From assembly GCF_965233615.1 (NCBI RefSeq), contig NZ_OZ247495.1: a DNA stretch of 64,000 nt, one strand, 5' to 3'. The notes below the pieces were generated by a model. The model searched no databases, was not told the DNA's origin, and was given only the letters and a program-made list of their open reading frames with translations. Position numbers and translations under genes: made by a program. Positions 8,508 through 16,398 of this stretch are shown in pieces. The first letter of the stretch is position 1. Every line of letters starts with the position of its first letter. The stretch is from Pelagibius sp028280305 (GTDB taxonomy: Bacteria; Pseudomonadota; Alphaproteobacteria; Kiloniellales; Kiloniellaceae).

Positions 8508-8855
8508 ATGCCGCTGCAGACGATCGACGCCATTACCGGCTATCACGCCCATGTCTACTACGACGCCGAGACCAAGGCGGCGGCGGCGGAACTACGCGAG
8601 GCCATCGAGTCGACCTTCCAGGGTCTGCGCATGGGGCGCTGGCATGACCGGCCGGTGGGGCCGCATCCCTGCTGGAGCTATCAGGTGGCCTTCGAGCCGG
8701 CGGACTTCGCCCGCTTCGTCCCCTGGCTGACCCTGAACCGGGGCGAGCTGGTGATCTTCATCCACCCGGAAACCGGCGACGACCTGCCCGACCACCGGGA
8801 CCGCGCGCTCTGGCTGGGCGCCAAGCTGGAGCTCAATCTCGATGCGCTGCGCTAG
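8508..8855 (+). CDS. DOPA 4,5-dioxygenase family protein
   Basis: Small (115 aa) single-domain protein of the DOPA 4,5-dioxygenase family. It opens with ITGYHAHVYYDAET and carries the conserved histidines of the family in YHAHVYY, GPHPCWSYQV and VIFIHPETGDD; the HxH pair and later histidines are the likely iron ligands. Plant and fungal members cleave catechol rings; the role of the common short bacterial forms is not well known. The 3' end overlaps the following thioredoxin-like gene by 14 bases, so the two are probably co-translated. Confidence 0.85.
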   Translation: MPLQTIDAITGYHAHVYYDAETKAAAAELREAIESTFQGLRMGRWHDRPVGPHPCWSYQVAFEPADFARFVPWLTLNRGELVIFIHPETGDDLPDHRDRALWLGAKLELNLDALR

Positions 8856-9393
8856 GCTGATTTCGTTATTTGCCGCTTTGCTGCTGCTGTCGGCGCCGGC
8901 GGCGGCGGAGCCCCGCGGGCTCGACGCGGCGCGCGTGGAAGCGCTCTCCGGCCTGCCGGTGCTGAGCGGCGCGGCGGTGACGCCGGCGGCTTTGGCGGGC
9001 AAGGCGGTGGTGGTGGCTTTCTGGGCCTCCTGGTGCCCGCCGTGTCATCCGGAGTTCGACAACCTGAAGCAGGCGCAGCAGACCTACGGTGACGACGTGG
9101 CCATCGTCGCCGTGAACATCTTCGAGGAGTTCGGGCGCTTCAAGGGCACGGCGCGGCGTGACGGCTTTCTGGCCCGCAAGGACCCGCCCTTTCACGTGGT
9201 GGCCGAGGGCGAGCAGGTCGCTGGGCTGTTCGAGGATGTAGCCCGTATTCCCACGGTTTTCATCTTCGCCCCGGACGGCAGCGCGGTGCTGCATTTCGTT
9301 CATGCCGAGGGATCTTCGAAAACCCATGCCTCCTATGAAGAGATTGCCGCCGCCCTCGATGCGGCCCTGGGAAAGCCGCCGGGGGAGGGTTAA
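8842..9393 (+). CDS. TlpA-like periplasmic thiol-disulfide oxidoreductase
   Basis: Exported thioredoxin-fold protein of 183 residues. A signal peptide (about 1-22, LLLLSAPAAAE) is followed by a thioredoxin domain with VAFWASWCPPCHPEF; the active site CPPC is C65/C68 and the cis-proline is in RIPTVFIFAPDG. TlpA/ResA-type proteins reduce disulfides during cytochrome c and oxidase assembly, so it may serve the cytochromes of this genome; the direct partner is unknown. It overlaps the upstream dioxygenase-like gene. Confidence 0.88.
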   Translation: MRCARLISLFAALLLLSAPAAAEPRGLDAARVEALSGLPVLSGAAVTPAALAGKAVVVAFWASWCPPCHPEFDNLKQAQQTYGDDVAIVAVNIFEEFGRFKGTARRDGFLARKDPPFHVVAEGEQVAGLFEDVARIPTVFIFAPDGSAVLHFVHAEGSSKTHASYEEIAAALDAALGKPPGEG

Positions 9394-9484
9394 CGCTGCG
9401 GAGCCCGTCTGTCGGCGTTAACCACTGTTACAACAAGGCAAAATTTCACTTGCATTGAATTGCAAAAACACCGAAAACCCGCCC

Positions 9485-9511
9485 CTCAGTTTTACGCCCT
9501 CTCAGTTTTAC
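9485..9511 (+). repeat. 11-base direct repeat in the speD leader
   Basis: CTCAGTTTTAC occurs at 9485-9495 and again at 9501-9511, a 16-base period, 33 bases upstream of speD. The stretch before it (about 9440-9480) is AT-rich compared with the genes around it. The repeat could be a regulator site or part of a leader structure; nothing identifies the factor. Confidence 0.4.
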
Positions 9512-9543
9512 TGGGTCAATCTACTGGTTGCGTTGGAGGACCG

Positions 9544-10044
9544 ATGTCTCAGGCACAAGCCCTCTTCCAACTGGGGATCGACTTGGACGAAAACCCAAGC
9601 GCCTCCAAAACGGAAGAAAACACCACCGCCCCTCAAGCCACGCCCCAAGATGTTGGAGCGGCCGAGGAGCGTAAGGACTTTTTTATCGAGCGCGACGGCG
9701 AGCGTTACGCCGGCACCCATCTGATCGTCGATCTCTGGGATGCCGAGGGTACGGACGATCTCGCCTTCGTCGAGGAGACGCTGCGCGACTGCGTGACTGC
9801 CGCCGAGGCGACGCTGCTGCACATCCACCTGCACCACTTCACGCCGAACGACGGGATCTCCGGCGTCGCGGTGCTGGCGGAATCGCACATCTCGATCCAT
9901 TCCTGGCCTGAGTCGGGTTATGCGGCGCTGGACATCTTCATGTGCGGCGACGCCAAGCCGGAGAAGGCGGTGGACGTGCTGCGGGAGCGTTTCAAGCCGG
10001 CGCGTCTGGCTGTTGAAGAGCACCGCCGGGGCCGCGGCGTATGA
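9544..10044 (+). CDS. speD: S-adenosylmethionine decarboxylase proenzyme
   Basis: Makes decarboxylated SAM, the aminopropyl donor for spermidine. The self-cleavage site is ESHISIHSWPE: the chain is cut between E113 and S114, and S114 becomes the pyruvoyl cofactor. The domain starts near GTHLIVDLWD (about residue 57). The 166-residue protein has an N-terminal extension of roughly 50 polar residues not present in the usual 120-140 residue bacterial enzymes. ATG 9544 is supported by GGAGG five bases upstream. The stop overlaps the speE start (ATGA), so the two subunits of the pathway are coupled. Confidence 0.96.
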   Translation: MSQAQALFQLGIDLDENPSASKTEENTTAPQATPQDVGAAEERKDFFIERDGERYAGTHLIVDLWDAEGTDDLAFVEETLRDCVTAAEATLLHIHLHHFTPNDGISGVAVLAESHISIHSWPESGYAALDIFMCGDAKPEKAVDVLRERFKPARLAVEEHRRGRGV

Positions 10045-10889
10045 GCCGTTGGCTCATCGAACAGCTGCACGACGATTTCCAACTGGGCCTGAAAGCCGAC
10101 AAGGTTCACTACGACAGCGAGACCGATCACCAGCGGCTCGTGGTCTTTGAGAATCAGACCTTCGGCCGCGTGCTGACCCTCGACAACGTGGTGCAGACGA
10201 CGGAGAAGGACGAGTTCATCTATCACGAGATGCTCGCCCATCTGCCGATCCTCGCCCATGGCGTGGCGAAGAAAGTGCTGATCATCGGCGGCGGCGACGG
10301 GGGCATGCTGGAAGAGGTGCTGAAGCACCGCGGCGTGGAGAAGGTCACCCAGGTGGAAATCGACGCCGGGGTGATCGATTTCTCCAAGCAGTATCTCGAC
10401 TCGATCTGTAAGAACGCCTACGACGATCCCCGTCTCGATCTGGTGATCGCCGACGGCGTCGACTTCGTTGCTTCCTGCGAAGAGCGCTACGACGTCGCCA
10501 TCGTCGATTCCACCGATCCCATCGGGCCGGGCGAAGTGCTGTTCACCGACACCTTCTACGGCAAGGCGAAGAACTGCCTGGCGCCCGGCGGCATCCTGGT
10601 GACCCAGAACGGCGTGCCTTTCCTGCAGAGCGACGAACTGGTCAATACCATGCGGGCTTTCCGCGCACTCTTTGCCGATGCCGCCTGCTATCTGGCGACG
10701 GTGCCGACCTATGCCGGCGGACCCATGGCCTTCGGTTGGGGCAGCGACGATGCGGCAAAGCGGCAGGTGAGTCTCGCGGCTTTGGAGAAGCGCTTTCAGG
10801 AAGCAGGCATCGCCACGCGCTATTACAATCCCGCCGTTCACCAGGCCGCCTTCGCCCTGCCCACCTACATCGCCGAGATGGCGGGTTAG
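10041..10889 (+). CDS. speE: spermidine synthase
   Basis: Transfers the aminopropyl group from decarboxylated SAM to putrescine, giving spermidine. The 282-residue protein has the family core: QRLVVFENQTFGRVLTLDN, the dcSAM loop LIIGGGDGGMLEEVLKH, and DSTDPIGPGEVLFTD with the catalytic aspartate. Translation is coupled to speD by a 4-base overlap. It is the last gene of the pair; no strong intrinsic terminator follows. Confidence 0.97.
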   Translation: MSRWLIEQLHDDFQLGLKADKVHYDSETDHQRLVVFENQTFGRVLTLDNVVQTTEKDEFIYHEMLAHLPILAHGVAKKVLIIGGGDGGMLEEVLKHRGVEKVTQVEIDAGVIDFSKQYLDSICKNAYDDPRLDLVIADGVDFVASCEERYDVAIVDSTDPIGPGEVLFTDTFYGKAKNCLAPGGILVTQNGVPFLQSDELVNTMRAFRALFADAACYLATVPTYAGGPMAFGWGSDDAAKRQVSLAALEKRFQEAGIATRYYNPAVHQAAFALPTYIAEMAG

Positions 10890-11053
10890 GCAGCACCCAA
10901 AAACTGGCTTTTTTGTTCCCCGGTCCGGCAAGGGAGTTGCCGCCCGCTGAGCCTGTGTGTTGCGTGGCAAGCCGATATGGAACACGCTAGCCTGCCTGGA
11001 TGAATCAGATGCCAGGATATCGATGAAGGTCAACGAAGGGGTTCAAAGCCGAC

Positions 11054-11428
11054 ATGGAAGCCGCTGCAGGACTTCTAAAGCTGAAGCCAGGTACTGAAGC
11101 GACAATTGAACACTGGAAAGCGACGCTGCAGGCGCGGTCAGATGAAGTGGTCAGCACTCTGCGAAATGAAGGCGTGCATATTGAGTCATGGTTCCAGATA
11201 GAGATAAACGGAGAGAAGTACCTTTTGTGGTATATGAAGGCAGAATCAATATCCAAGGCCATTGAGGTTGCCGTCAGTTCGGACCACGATATCGATCAAT
11301 TTCATTTCACCATGATGAATGAAGTTGTGACGCCTGATGGCAACATCCAAGCGAAGCCCGCATTGGATTTTGCGGTTGAAGAGAACGGTGCAAAAAGTGA
11401 GGTAGAGACACCGCGCGACCCAAGCTAG
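11054..11428 (+). CDS. DUF6176-like hypothetical protein
   Basis: Soluble protein of 124 residues. The core resembles the DUF6176 type: LLKLKPGTEATIEHWKATL, then SWFQIEINGEKYLLWYMKAE, suggesting a ferredoxin-like (dimeric alpha-beta barrel) fold; the assignment is from memory of the pattern and is moderate. Base composition is near half GC, clearly lower than speE before it. The ribosome site (AAGGGG) is rather far from ATG 11054. Next to it lies a gene relic, so the gene probably arrived by transfer. Function unknown. Confidence 0.6.
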   Translation: MEAAAGLLKLKPGTEATIEHWKATLQARSDEVVSTLRNEGVHIESWFQIEINGEKYLLWYMKAESISKAIEVAVSSDHDIDQFHFTMMNEVVTPDGNIQAKPALDFAVEENGAKSEVETPRDPS

Positions 11429-11496
11429 CTCGAGACAACTGTATCCCGGCATTCACATTTCTCTTTACTGCTCGGCGGGGCTCGCGTTTCAGAGCT

Positions 11497-11612
11497 CGCC
11501 ATAAAGCCTTCGTAGTAGGGGGCGACCCTGCTTCAGCCTTGACGCCGTCGTGCGGGCGACCGAAGCCGCATGAGAACAGGCGATGTTACTTCATGTAGAG
11601 ATCGGCGATCAG
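11497..11612 (-). pseudogene. relic of an NTF2/SnoaL-like gene
   Basis: This 116-base stretch aligns with 12947-13063, inside the intact NTF2-like gene at 12686-13174, at about 80% identity by eye with a one-base indel. On the minus strand it still reads the IADLY segment and FGRPH, but the frame is broken and the rest of the gene is missing. It is a decayed partial duplicate on the same strand as the intact copy, 1.45 kb away. Confidence 0.75.
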
Positions 11613-11632
11613 CACAAAAAAAGCCGGATACT

Positions 11633-12079
11633 TCAATGGCCCTGGTCTGGACCGATTGCAGGTTCACTTGATGCCTTGAGAAGCTTCTGCAGTATCGTCA
11701 AGAACTGTGCCTGTTCCTCTGGTCCGACATCGACAAGCATAGCGTTCACGACTTCAGCCATTGCCCCGCGAAAAGCTGTTACCAGCGCCTCGCCCTCGGG
11801 CGTGAGCCGGATCAGTGAAACACGTCGATCCTCCGGGCATTCCATGCGAACAAGCAGGGCCTTGCGTTCAAGGCTTTGGATAAAGCGCGTCATCTGCCCC
11901 TTGTCGCGGGCGAGTTTCTTGGCGAGGTCTTGAACGGATATCGGCGCATTCTCCTCGATCGTCATGAGGACCATGCCACCCAGGGGACCCACGTTCGCAT
12001 CGTCCAAACGCATCGCCTTCGGGTGCAGATCCGCATGGATCCTCCGCATAAGCCGGTCGAGATGAACAGCGAGGGTCAA
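11633..12079 (-). CDS. MarR-family transcriptional regulator
   Basis: Winged-helix repressor of about 148 residues. The DNA-binding part is APISVQDLAKKLARDKGQMTRFIQ (recognition helix) followed by LERKALLVRMECPEDRRVSLIRLT, the wing with the conserved D-x-R; helices at both ends form the dimer interface. The listed start is TTG 12079; a CTG at 12088 sits better behind a GGAGAG ribosome site and would add MTD. It is divergent from the membrane-protein gene at 12193, and a perfect palindrome at 12104-12124 lies between them, a likely self-operator that also controls the neighbour. Confidence 0.9.
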   Translation of the reverse strand: MTLAVHLDRLMRRIHADLHPKAMRLDDANVGPLGGMVLMTIEENAPISVQDLAKKLARDKGQMTRFIQSLERKALLVRMECPEDRRVSLIRLTPEGEALVTAFRGAMAEVVNAMLVDVGPEEQAQFLTILQKLLKASSEPAIGPDQGH

Positions 12080-12103
12080 GGTATCGGTCAGTTGTCTCTC
12101 CGT

Positions 12104-12124
12104 TTAGTTGACTTTATCAACTAA
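12104..12124. promoter_or_regulatory. perfect palindrome, probable MarR operator
   Basis: Arms TTAGTTGA (12104-12111) and TCAACTAA (12117-12124) are perfectly complementary, separated by 5 bases. Size and symmetry fit MarR-family operators. It lies 16-25 bases upstream of the marR start (depending on the codon used) and about 70 bases upstream of the divergent membrane-protein gene. Binding by the adjacent regulator is inferred. Confidence 0.7.
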
Positions 12125-12192
12125 TTGCGGGAAGGTCAGGGGCAGATCCCCGTCGCGTGTTGTCAGTTTCCAAGTCAGGCCGGAGCACAATC

Positions 12193-12645
12193 ATGACCGC
12201 TATGCATCGCACTGCACTGAAGCTGTCCGCAATCCTTTGGATCACCTGGGGGCTCGTGCATATCTTGGCAGGCCTTATTGTCATTCCAGCCGACGCCTCC
12301 GGCGGGTTCCAGGCCATCGCCGACGCCGTTGATCCGGCGTTGCTCCAATATGACTATGCCCCCGCCGTTGGCGCCATACTGAACCAGCATGGTTGGAACC
12401 TGCTGTGGGGTGGTGCGGTGACGGTGATCGGAGCAGTCTTCATCTGGCAAGTCAATCTCACGGCGATATGGGTAACGGCAATGGTCGGCGGGCTGTTGGA
12501 CCTTGGCTATCTTGTCTTCGTCGATCTGCCGGGCTTCGTGAAGTTCTTCCCGGGAACCCTGATGACCATCGTCTCCGCCTCGGCGATCGTGCTCAGCTTC
12601 TGGGTCTGGTGGTCGCTGCGTAGCCGTCCGACGACTGAAAACTGA
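12193..12645 (+). CDS. four-helix inner-membrane protein, function unknown
   Basis: 150 residues with four predicted membrane segments: about residues 8-28 (LSAILWITWGLVHILAGLIV), 70-88, 90-112 and 120-142. No catalytic motif is visible. The first helix with WxxWGxxHxxAG recalls small DoxX-like or DUF-type integral proteins, but a firm family is not recognised. It is divergent from a MarR-type repressor with a shared palindromic operator, so it may be inducible by a small aromatic or stress compound, which is inference. ATG 12193 follows several non-conserved codons in the same open frame. Confidence 0.7.
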   Translation: MTAMHRTALKLSAILWITWGLVHILAGLIVIPADASGGFQAIADAVDPALLQYDYAPAVGAILNQHGWNLLWGGAVTVIGAVFIWQVNLTAIWVTAMVGGLLDLGYLVFVDLPGFVKFFPGTLMTIVSASAIVLSFWVWWSLRSRPTTEN

Positions 12646-12685
12646 CCGATGAGCGGCGGGCCGGCGCCGCTTAGGCACCATGCGC

Positions 12686-13174
12686 CTAAGCGGCCTCACC
12701 GAGCAGGCGGCTGGTGGTCGCCGTATCGGGAAAGGGAATCGCCGCCGAGCCGTGCTCGTGGACGATCAGCCAGTCGCCGTCTTCCTGGCGTTCGAAGATC
12801 AGCGTGACCCGCGCTTCGGGAAGGTCGATGGGCGCGCCGTCCTGGGTTTCTCCCTCGCCGGAAAGCGACAGCGTGGTCCAGGCGATGTCGCCCTGCAGGT
12901 TGACCCGCAGATCACCGCCTGAGGTCAGGGCCCAGCGTTTCGGGATCGCCATGAAGCCTTCGTAGTAGGGGGCGGCCTTGTCCCAGCCCTCCACGCCGCT
13001 GTGCGGACGCCCGAAGTCGTAGGAAAACAGGCGGTGGTCCTTCACGTAGAGATCGGCGATCTGATCCAGGCTGAAGGGGGCCTCGGGGCTGCTGTGCCAG
13101 CCTTTTACCCAGGCCTCGGTCTTGGCCGCCAGGGCGGCGCGGTTTTCGTCTGCTTGCGTGTTTTCGTTGCTCAT
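12686..13174 (-). CDS. NTF2/SnoaL-like family protein
   Basis: 162-residue single-domain cone-shaped alpha-beta barrel of the nuclear transport factor 2 superfamily; such proteins are small enzymes or ligand binders. Typical features are the helical start (AALAAKTEAWVKGWHSSPEAP), FSLDQIADLYVKDHRLFSYD, and the final strands ARVTLIFERQEDGDWLIVHEHGS, where WLIVHEHGS is the usual SnoaL-like ending. AAGGAG stands ahead of ATG 13174. A decayed partial copy lies at 11497-11612. Substrate unknown. Confidence 0.85.
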   Translation of the reverse strand: MSNENTQADENRAALAAKTEAWVKGWHSSPEAPFSLDQIADLYVKDHRLFSYDFGRPHSGVEGWDKAAPYYEGFMAIPKRWALTSGGDLRVNLQGDIAWTTLSLSGEGETQDGAPIDLPEARVTLIFERQEDGDWLIVHEHGSAAIPFPDTATTSRLLGEAA

Positions 13175-13203
13175 TGGCTTTCTCCTTTGGAGTCTATGTC
13201 GTT

Positions 13204-13425
13204 TCAGTTGCCGAGCCGGGCGTCGGCCCAGGCGATCAGCCGCGGCATCACCACGAAACTCATCAGGGGCACCAGGACCGCGGTCAGCACCAGGGTGCGC
13301 AGCGGCAGGGGCAGGGCGGCGAGCAGCGGTTCGCCGATCAGCAGCAGGGCGGTGATCAGCGGCCAGATCGCGATCCAGGTGAGGAACGCGCCGCGGATAT
13401 GCTTTTGTCGGATCAGTTGGCTCAT
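13204..13425 (-). CDS. small two-helix membrane protein
   Basis: 73 residues: a basic N-terminus (MSQLIRQKHIRG), a hydrophobic helix at about 13-33 (AFLTWIAIWPLITALLLIGE) and a second at about 42-62 (LRTLVLTAVLVPLMSFVVM). It resembles the short integral membrane proteins encoded next to LysR regulators in many proteobacteria (DUF2798-like), though the family is not certain. GAGGA lies upstream of ATG 13425. Divergent from the LysR gene at 13579 and in line with the NTF2-like gene 29 bases downstream, so it may be the regulator's target. Confidence 0.7.
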   Translation of the reverse strand: MSQLIRQKHIRGAFLTWIAIWPLITALLLIGEPLLAALPLPLRTLVLTAVLVPLMSFVVMPRLIAWADARLGN

Positions 13426-13578
13426 GGGTCAGTCCTCAAATTTCTCGGGGTTGTCGGTAATCGTCTCTTGGCTTCTTGAGGGGCCGGCTGGTCCCCGGCG
13501 CTGTCTTGGAAAGAAGATGACTCCCTGAAGGCTTTTACGGTAGACGGCGATTTAGAGTAATTGTTATACGGTGAACGT

Positions 13579-14481
13579 ATGGGTAATGCCGTCGACACCA
13601 TCCAGCTTCTTCAGACCTTCACCCGGATTGCCGATGCGGGGTCACTCTCCGCTGCGGCCCGCAGTCTGGGGGTCAGTCAGGCCAGCGTCAGCCGCCAGCT
13701 TTCAGCCCTGGAAAGGCGGCTCAACACGGCTCTGGCGCGCCGATCCACCCATGAACTCACCCTGACGGCGGAAGGCGGCGCGTTGCTGCCGCGGGCCATG
13801 GAACTGCTGGCGGCCTGGGAGGCGACGGAGGAAGCGCTGGCGGCGGGCAGCCTGGCGCCCAAAGGTCTGCTGCGTGTCGTCGCTCCCACGGCAATCGGCC
13901 CGACCATCGTCGCGCCAGCCGCCGCACGCTTTGTGCGGCGCTATCCCGAGGTCGATGTCGATCTGGTCTTTACCGATGCCTCGGTCGATTTGGTCGAGAT
14001 GGGCGCGGACCTGCAGATCAAGGTCGGCCCGGTGGAACGGCAGGAACTCATCGTGCGGCGCATCGGGGCGGTGGAGCGCTGGTTGGTGGCCGCAGCGGAT
14101 CTCGACCTTTCAGGGTTCTTCAGTTCTAAAGGCGGTGTTCATGACGGTCTGCCGATCGTTGCCCTGGCGCCCTTGTATGATGGAAGGATTGCGGCATCGC
14201 TCGGCCAGGGCCGGTCCGTCAAAATCAACGGACATGTGCGGCTGCGCTGTGAAGTGCTGCACGCCGCCTATCAGGCGGTCTTGGCCGGCGGCGGAGCGGG
14301 ACTGTTGCCGCGCTGGCTGATCGGCGATGACGTTGCAGCCGGACGGCTGCAACGCCTGCTGCCGGATGCGGCCTTTGCCGCCATTGCGATCCATCTGGTC
14401 TTTCCGCCCGGACGCTACCGGCCGCAGCGCACGCGGCTGTTTGCCGAGACGGTCGAAGCCGCGGTCAAGGGGCTTCGCTAA
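13579..14481 (+). CDS. LysR-family transcriptional regulator
   Basis: 300-residue regulator: winged HTH at residues about 6-65 (LLQTFTRIADAGSLSAAARSLGVSQASVSRQLSALERRL as the core) and a periplasmic-binding-protein-like effector domain from about 90. The AAARSLGVSQASVSRQ helix and the LAGGGAGLLPRWL segment are typical of the CrgA/AaeR-like subgroup. Start ATG 13579. It is divergent from the small membrane protein and NTF2-like genes, which are the best candidate targets. The final part converges on the GNAT gene with only 10 bases between stops. Confidence 0.9.
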   Translation: MGNAVDTIQLLQTFTRIADAGSLSAAARSLGVSQASVSRQLSALERRLNTALARRSTHELTLTAEGGALLPRAMELLAAWEATEEALAAGSLAPKGLLRVVAPTAIGPTIVAPAAARFVRRYPEVDVDLVFTDASVDLVEMGADLQIKVGPVERQELIVRRIGAVERWLVAAADLDLSGFFSSKGGVHDGLPIVALAPLYDGRIAASLGQGRSVKINGHVRLRCEVLHAAYQAVLAGGGAGLLPRWLIGDDVAAGRLQRLLPDAAFAAIAIHLVFPPGRYRPQRTRLFAETVEAAVKGLR

Positions 14482-14491
14482 GTCAGCCGTT

Positions 14492-15046
14492 TCAGGTCTT
14501 CGTCAGGCGCTCCATCAGCACCGCCTGGCTGCCCATGAAGTCGGTTTCGGTGAAGTAGGTGAAGCCGCATTTCTCGGCGACCTTCGCCGAGGCGTGGTTC
14601 TGCGGATCGAGAATGCAGACGGCGCGCTGCATGCCCAGGGCTTCTTCGCCCCAGGTGAGCACGGCCCGCACCGCTTCGGTGGCATAACCCTTGCCGTGCG
14701 CCGAGGGGGCGAGTACCCAGCCGGCCTCCGGTGCGCCCGCGAAACTGGGTTTGATGTCGCGCTTGAAGTCGGCCAGGCCGACCTCGCCGACGAAGCGCCC
14801 GCTCTCGCTTTCCTCGACCAGCCAATACCCGAAGCCGAGCAGCGCCCAGTGACCGGCATAGTTCAGCAGCCGCGCCCAGCTTTCCGCCGGGGTCGAGGCC
14901 CGGCCGGAGATATAGCGGGTCACGCGCAGATCGCCCCAGAGCGCTTGGGTGTGTTTGTAGTCCGCCGAGGTGTGGCCGCGCAGGGTCAGGCGTTCGGTCT
15001 TGAGAATCGGCGGTCTGGCGGCCCGGTCGTTTTCTTTTCCCGTCAC
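14492..15046 (-). CDS. GNAT N-acetyltransferase (RimJ/RimL type)
   Basis: 184-residue acetyl-CoA dependent transferase. It opens with LKTERLTLRGHTSADY, typical of the RimJ/RimL-like group; the acetyl-CoA loop is APSAHGKGYATEAVRAVL, and the last motif is NHASAKVAEKCGF. Substrate could be a protein N-terminus or a small amine. The start overlaps the stop of purD by four bases (ATGA), so the gene is translated from the purD transcript. Confidence 0.9.
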   Translation of the reverse strand: MTGKENDRAARPPILKTERLTLRGHTSADYKHTQALWGDLRVTRYISGRASTPAESWARLLNYAGHWALLGFGYWLVEESESGRFVGEVGLADFKRDIKPSFAGAPEAGWVLAPSAHGKGYATEAVRAVLTWGEEALGMQRAVCILDPQNHASAKVAEKCGFTYFTETDFMGSQAVLMERLTKT

Positions 15047-16338
15047 GAGGCTGTCTTCTGCTCACGCGCGACGGCGCGCCAGCCGATGTCGCGGCGGCAG
15101 AAGCCCTGCGGCCAGTCAACCTTGTCGACGACGGTGTAGGCGCGGTCCTGGGCTTCGGCGATATCGGGCGCTATGGCGGTGACGCCGAGGACGCGCCCGC
15201 CGTTCGCCAACAGCTTGCCGTCCGCATCCCGCTTGGTGCCGGCGTGGAAAATCTTGATGTCGTCGGAATTGCCCTCGGCCGTTTCCAGGCCGCTGATTGC
15301 CGTGCCCTTTTGGTAGCTGCCCGGGTAGCCTTCGGCCGCCATGACGACGGTCAGCGCCGCCTCCTCGTACCAGCGCAGATCGAAGCTGGAGAGCACGCCG
15401 TCGCTGCAGGCGATCAGCGCCGGCAGCAGATCGGACATCAGGCGCATCAGGATCACCTGACACTCGGGATCGCCGAAACGCACGTTGTATTCGATGAGCT
15501 GCGGGCCTTCGGCGGTGATCATCAGCCCGGCGAAGAGCACGCCCTTGAAGGGGCGTCCCTCGGCCTTCATGCCGGCCACGGTCGGGCGGATGATGCGCGC
15601 CATGGTCTCCTCGATCAGCGCCGGGGTCATCACCGGCGCGGGGGAATAGGCGCCCATGCCGCCGGTGTTCGGCCCCTTGTCGCCGTCAAAGACCTGCTTG
15701 TGGTCCTGCGCCGCGGCCAGCGGCAGGGCGAAGTCGCCGTCGACCAGAGCAAAGAAGCTTGCCTCTTCGCCGTCGAGGTAGGCTTCGATGACCAGCTCGG
15801 CCCCGGCATCGCCGAAGGCGCCTTCGGCCATGGCGGCATCGATGACGGCGAGGGCCTCGTCCTCGGTCATGGCGACGGTCACGCCCTTGCCGGCGGCCAA
15901 GCCGTCGGCTTTCACCACAATGGGCGCGCCTTGCTCGCGCACGTAGTCTTTCGCCGCCTCGGCCTCGGTGAAGCGGGCGTAGGCGCCGGTCGGAATGCCG
16001 TACTTGGCACAGAGGTCCTTGGTGAAGCCCTTGGAGCCTTCCAGTTCGGCGGCGGCCTGGGTCGGGCCGAAGGATTTCACGCCCGCTGCCGTCAGCCGGT
16101 CCACCAGGCCCAGCACCAAAGGTGCTTCCGGGCCGACGACGACATAATCGATCGCTTCTTCGTTGACGAAGGCCAGCAGGCCGTCGATGTCCTCCGCCGC
16201 GATGGGAACGCATTCGGCGTCTTCGGCGATACCGGCGTTGCCCGGGGCGCAGAACAGCTTGTGACAGAGGGGGGAGGCGGCAAGGGTCCAGCAGAGCGCG
16301 TGCTCGCGTCCGCCACCGCCGACAACCAGGACTTTCAT
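15043..16338 (-). CDS. purD: phosphoribosylamine-glycine ligase
   Basis: ATP-grasp enzyme of purine synthesis that joins 5-phosphoribosylamine and glycine to give GAR. The 431-residue protein has the N-terminal MKVLVVGGGGREHALCW, the PEAPLVLGLVD region, the ATP-grasp part with GPNTGGMGAYSPAPVMT, and the closing YNVRFGDPECQV, all specific to PurD. ATG 16338 is chosen as the conserved beginning; the frame stays open upstream but is the antisense of xseA there. Divergent from xseA with only 60 bases between the starts. Confidence 0.98.
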   Translation of the reverse strand: MKVLVVGGGGREHALCWTLAASPLCHKLFCAPGNAGIAEDAECVPIAAEDIDGLLAFVNEEAIDYVVVGPEAPLVLGLVDRLTAAGVKSFGPTQAAAELEGSKGFTKDLCAKYGIPTGAYARFTEAEAAKDYVREQGAPIVVKADGLAAGKGVTVAMTEDEALAVIDAAMAEGAFGDAGAELVIEAYLDGEEASFFALVDGDFALPLAAAQDHKQVFDGDKGPNTGGMGAYSPAPVMTPALIEETMARIIRPTVAGMKAEGRPFKGVLFAGLMITAEGPQLIEYNVRFGDPECQVILMRLMSDLLPALIACSDGVLSSFDLRWYEEAALTVVMAAEGYPGSYQKGTAISGLETAEGNSDDIKIFHAGTKRDADGKLLANGGRVLGVTAIAPDIAEAQDRAYTVVDKVDWPQGFCRRDIGWRAVAREQKTAS

Positions 16339-16398
16339 AACGCCGCCTTCATGTTTTTCGTCTCTCCGGCATGGTCTCTGCCGCGGCGCTCTTGTAGC

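Noticed and set aside
15244..16398. Long in-frame extension upstream of xseA and antisense to purD
   Set aside because: xseA starts naturally at ATG 16399; the extension is the mirror of purD.
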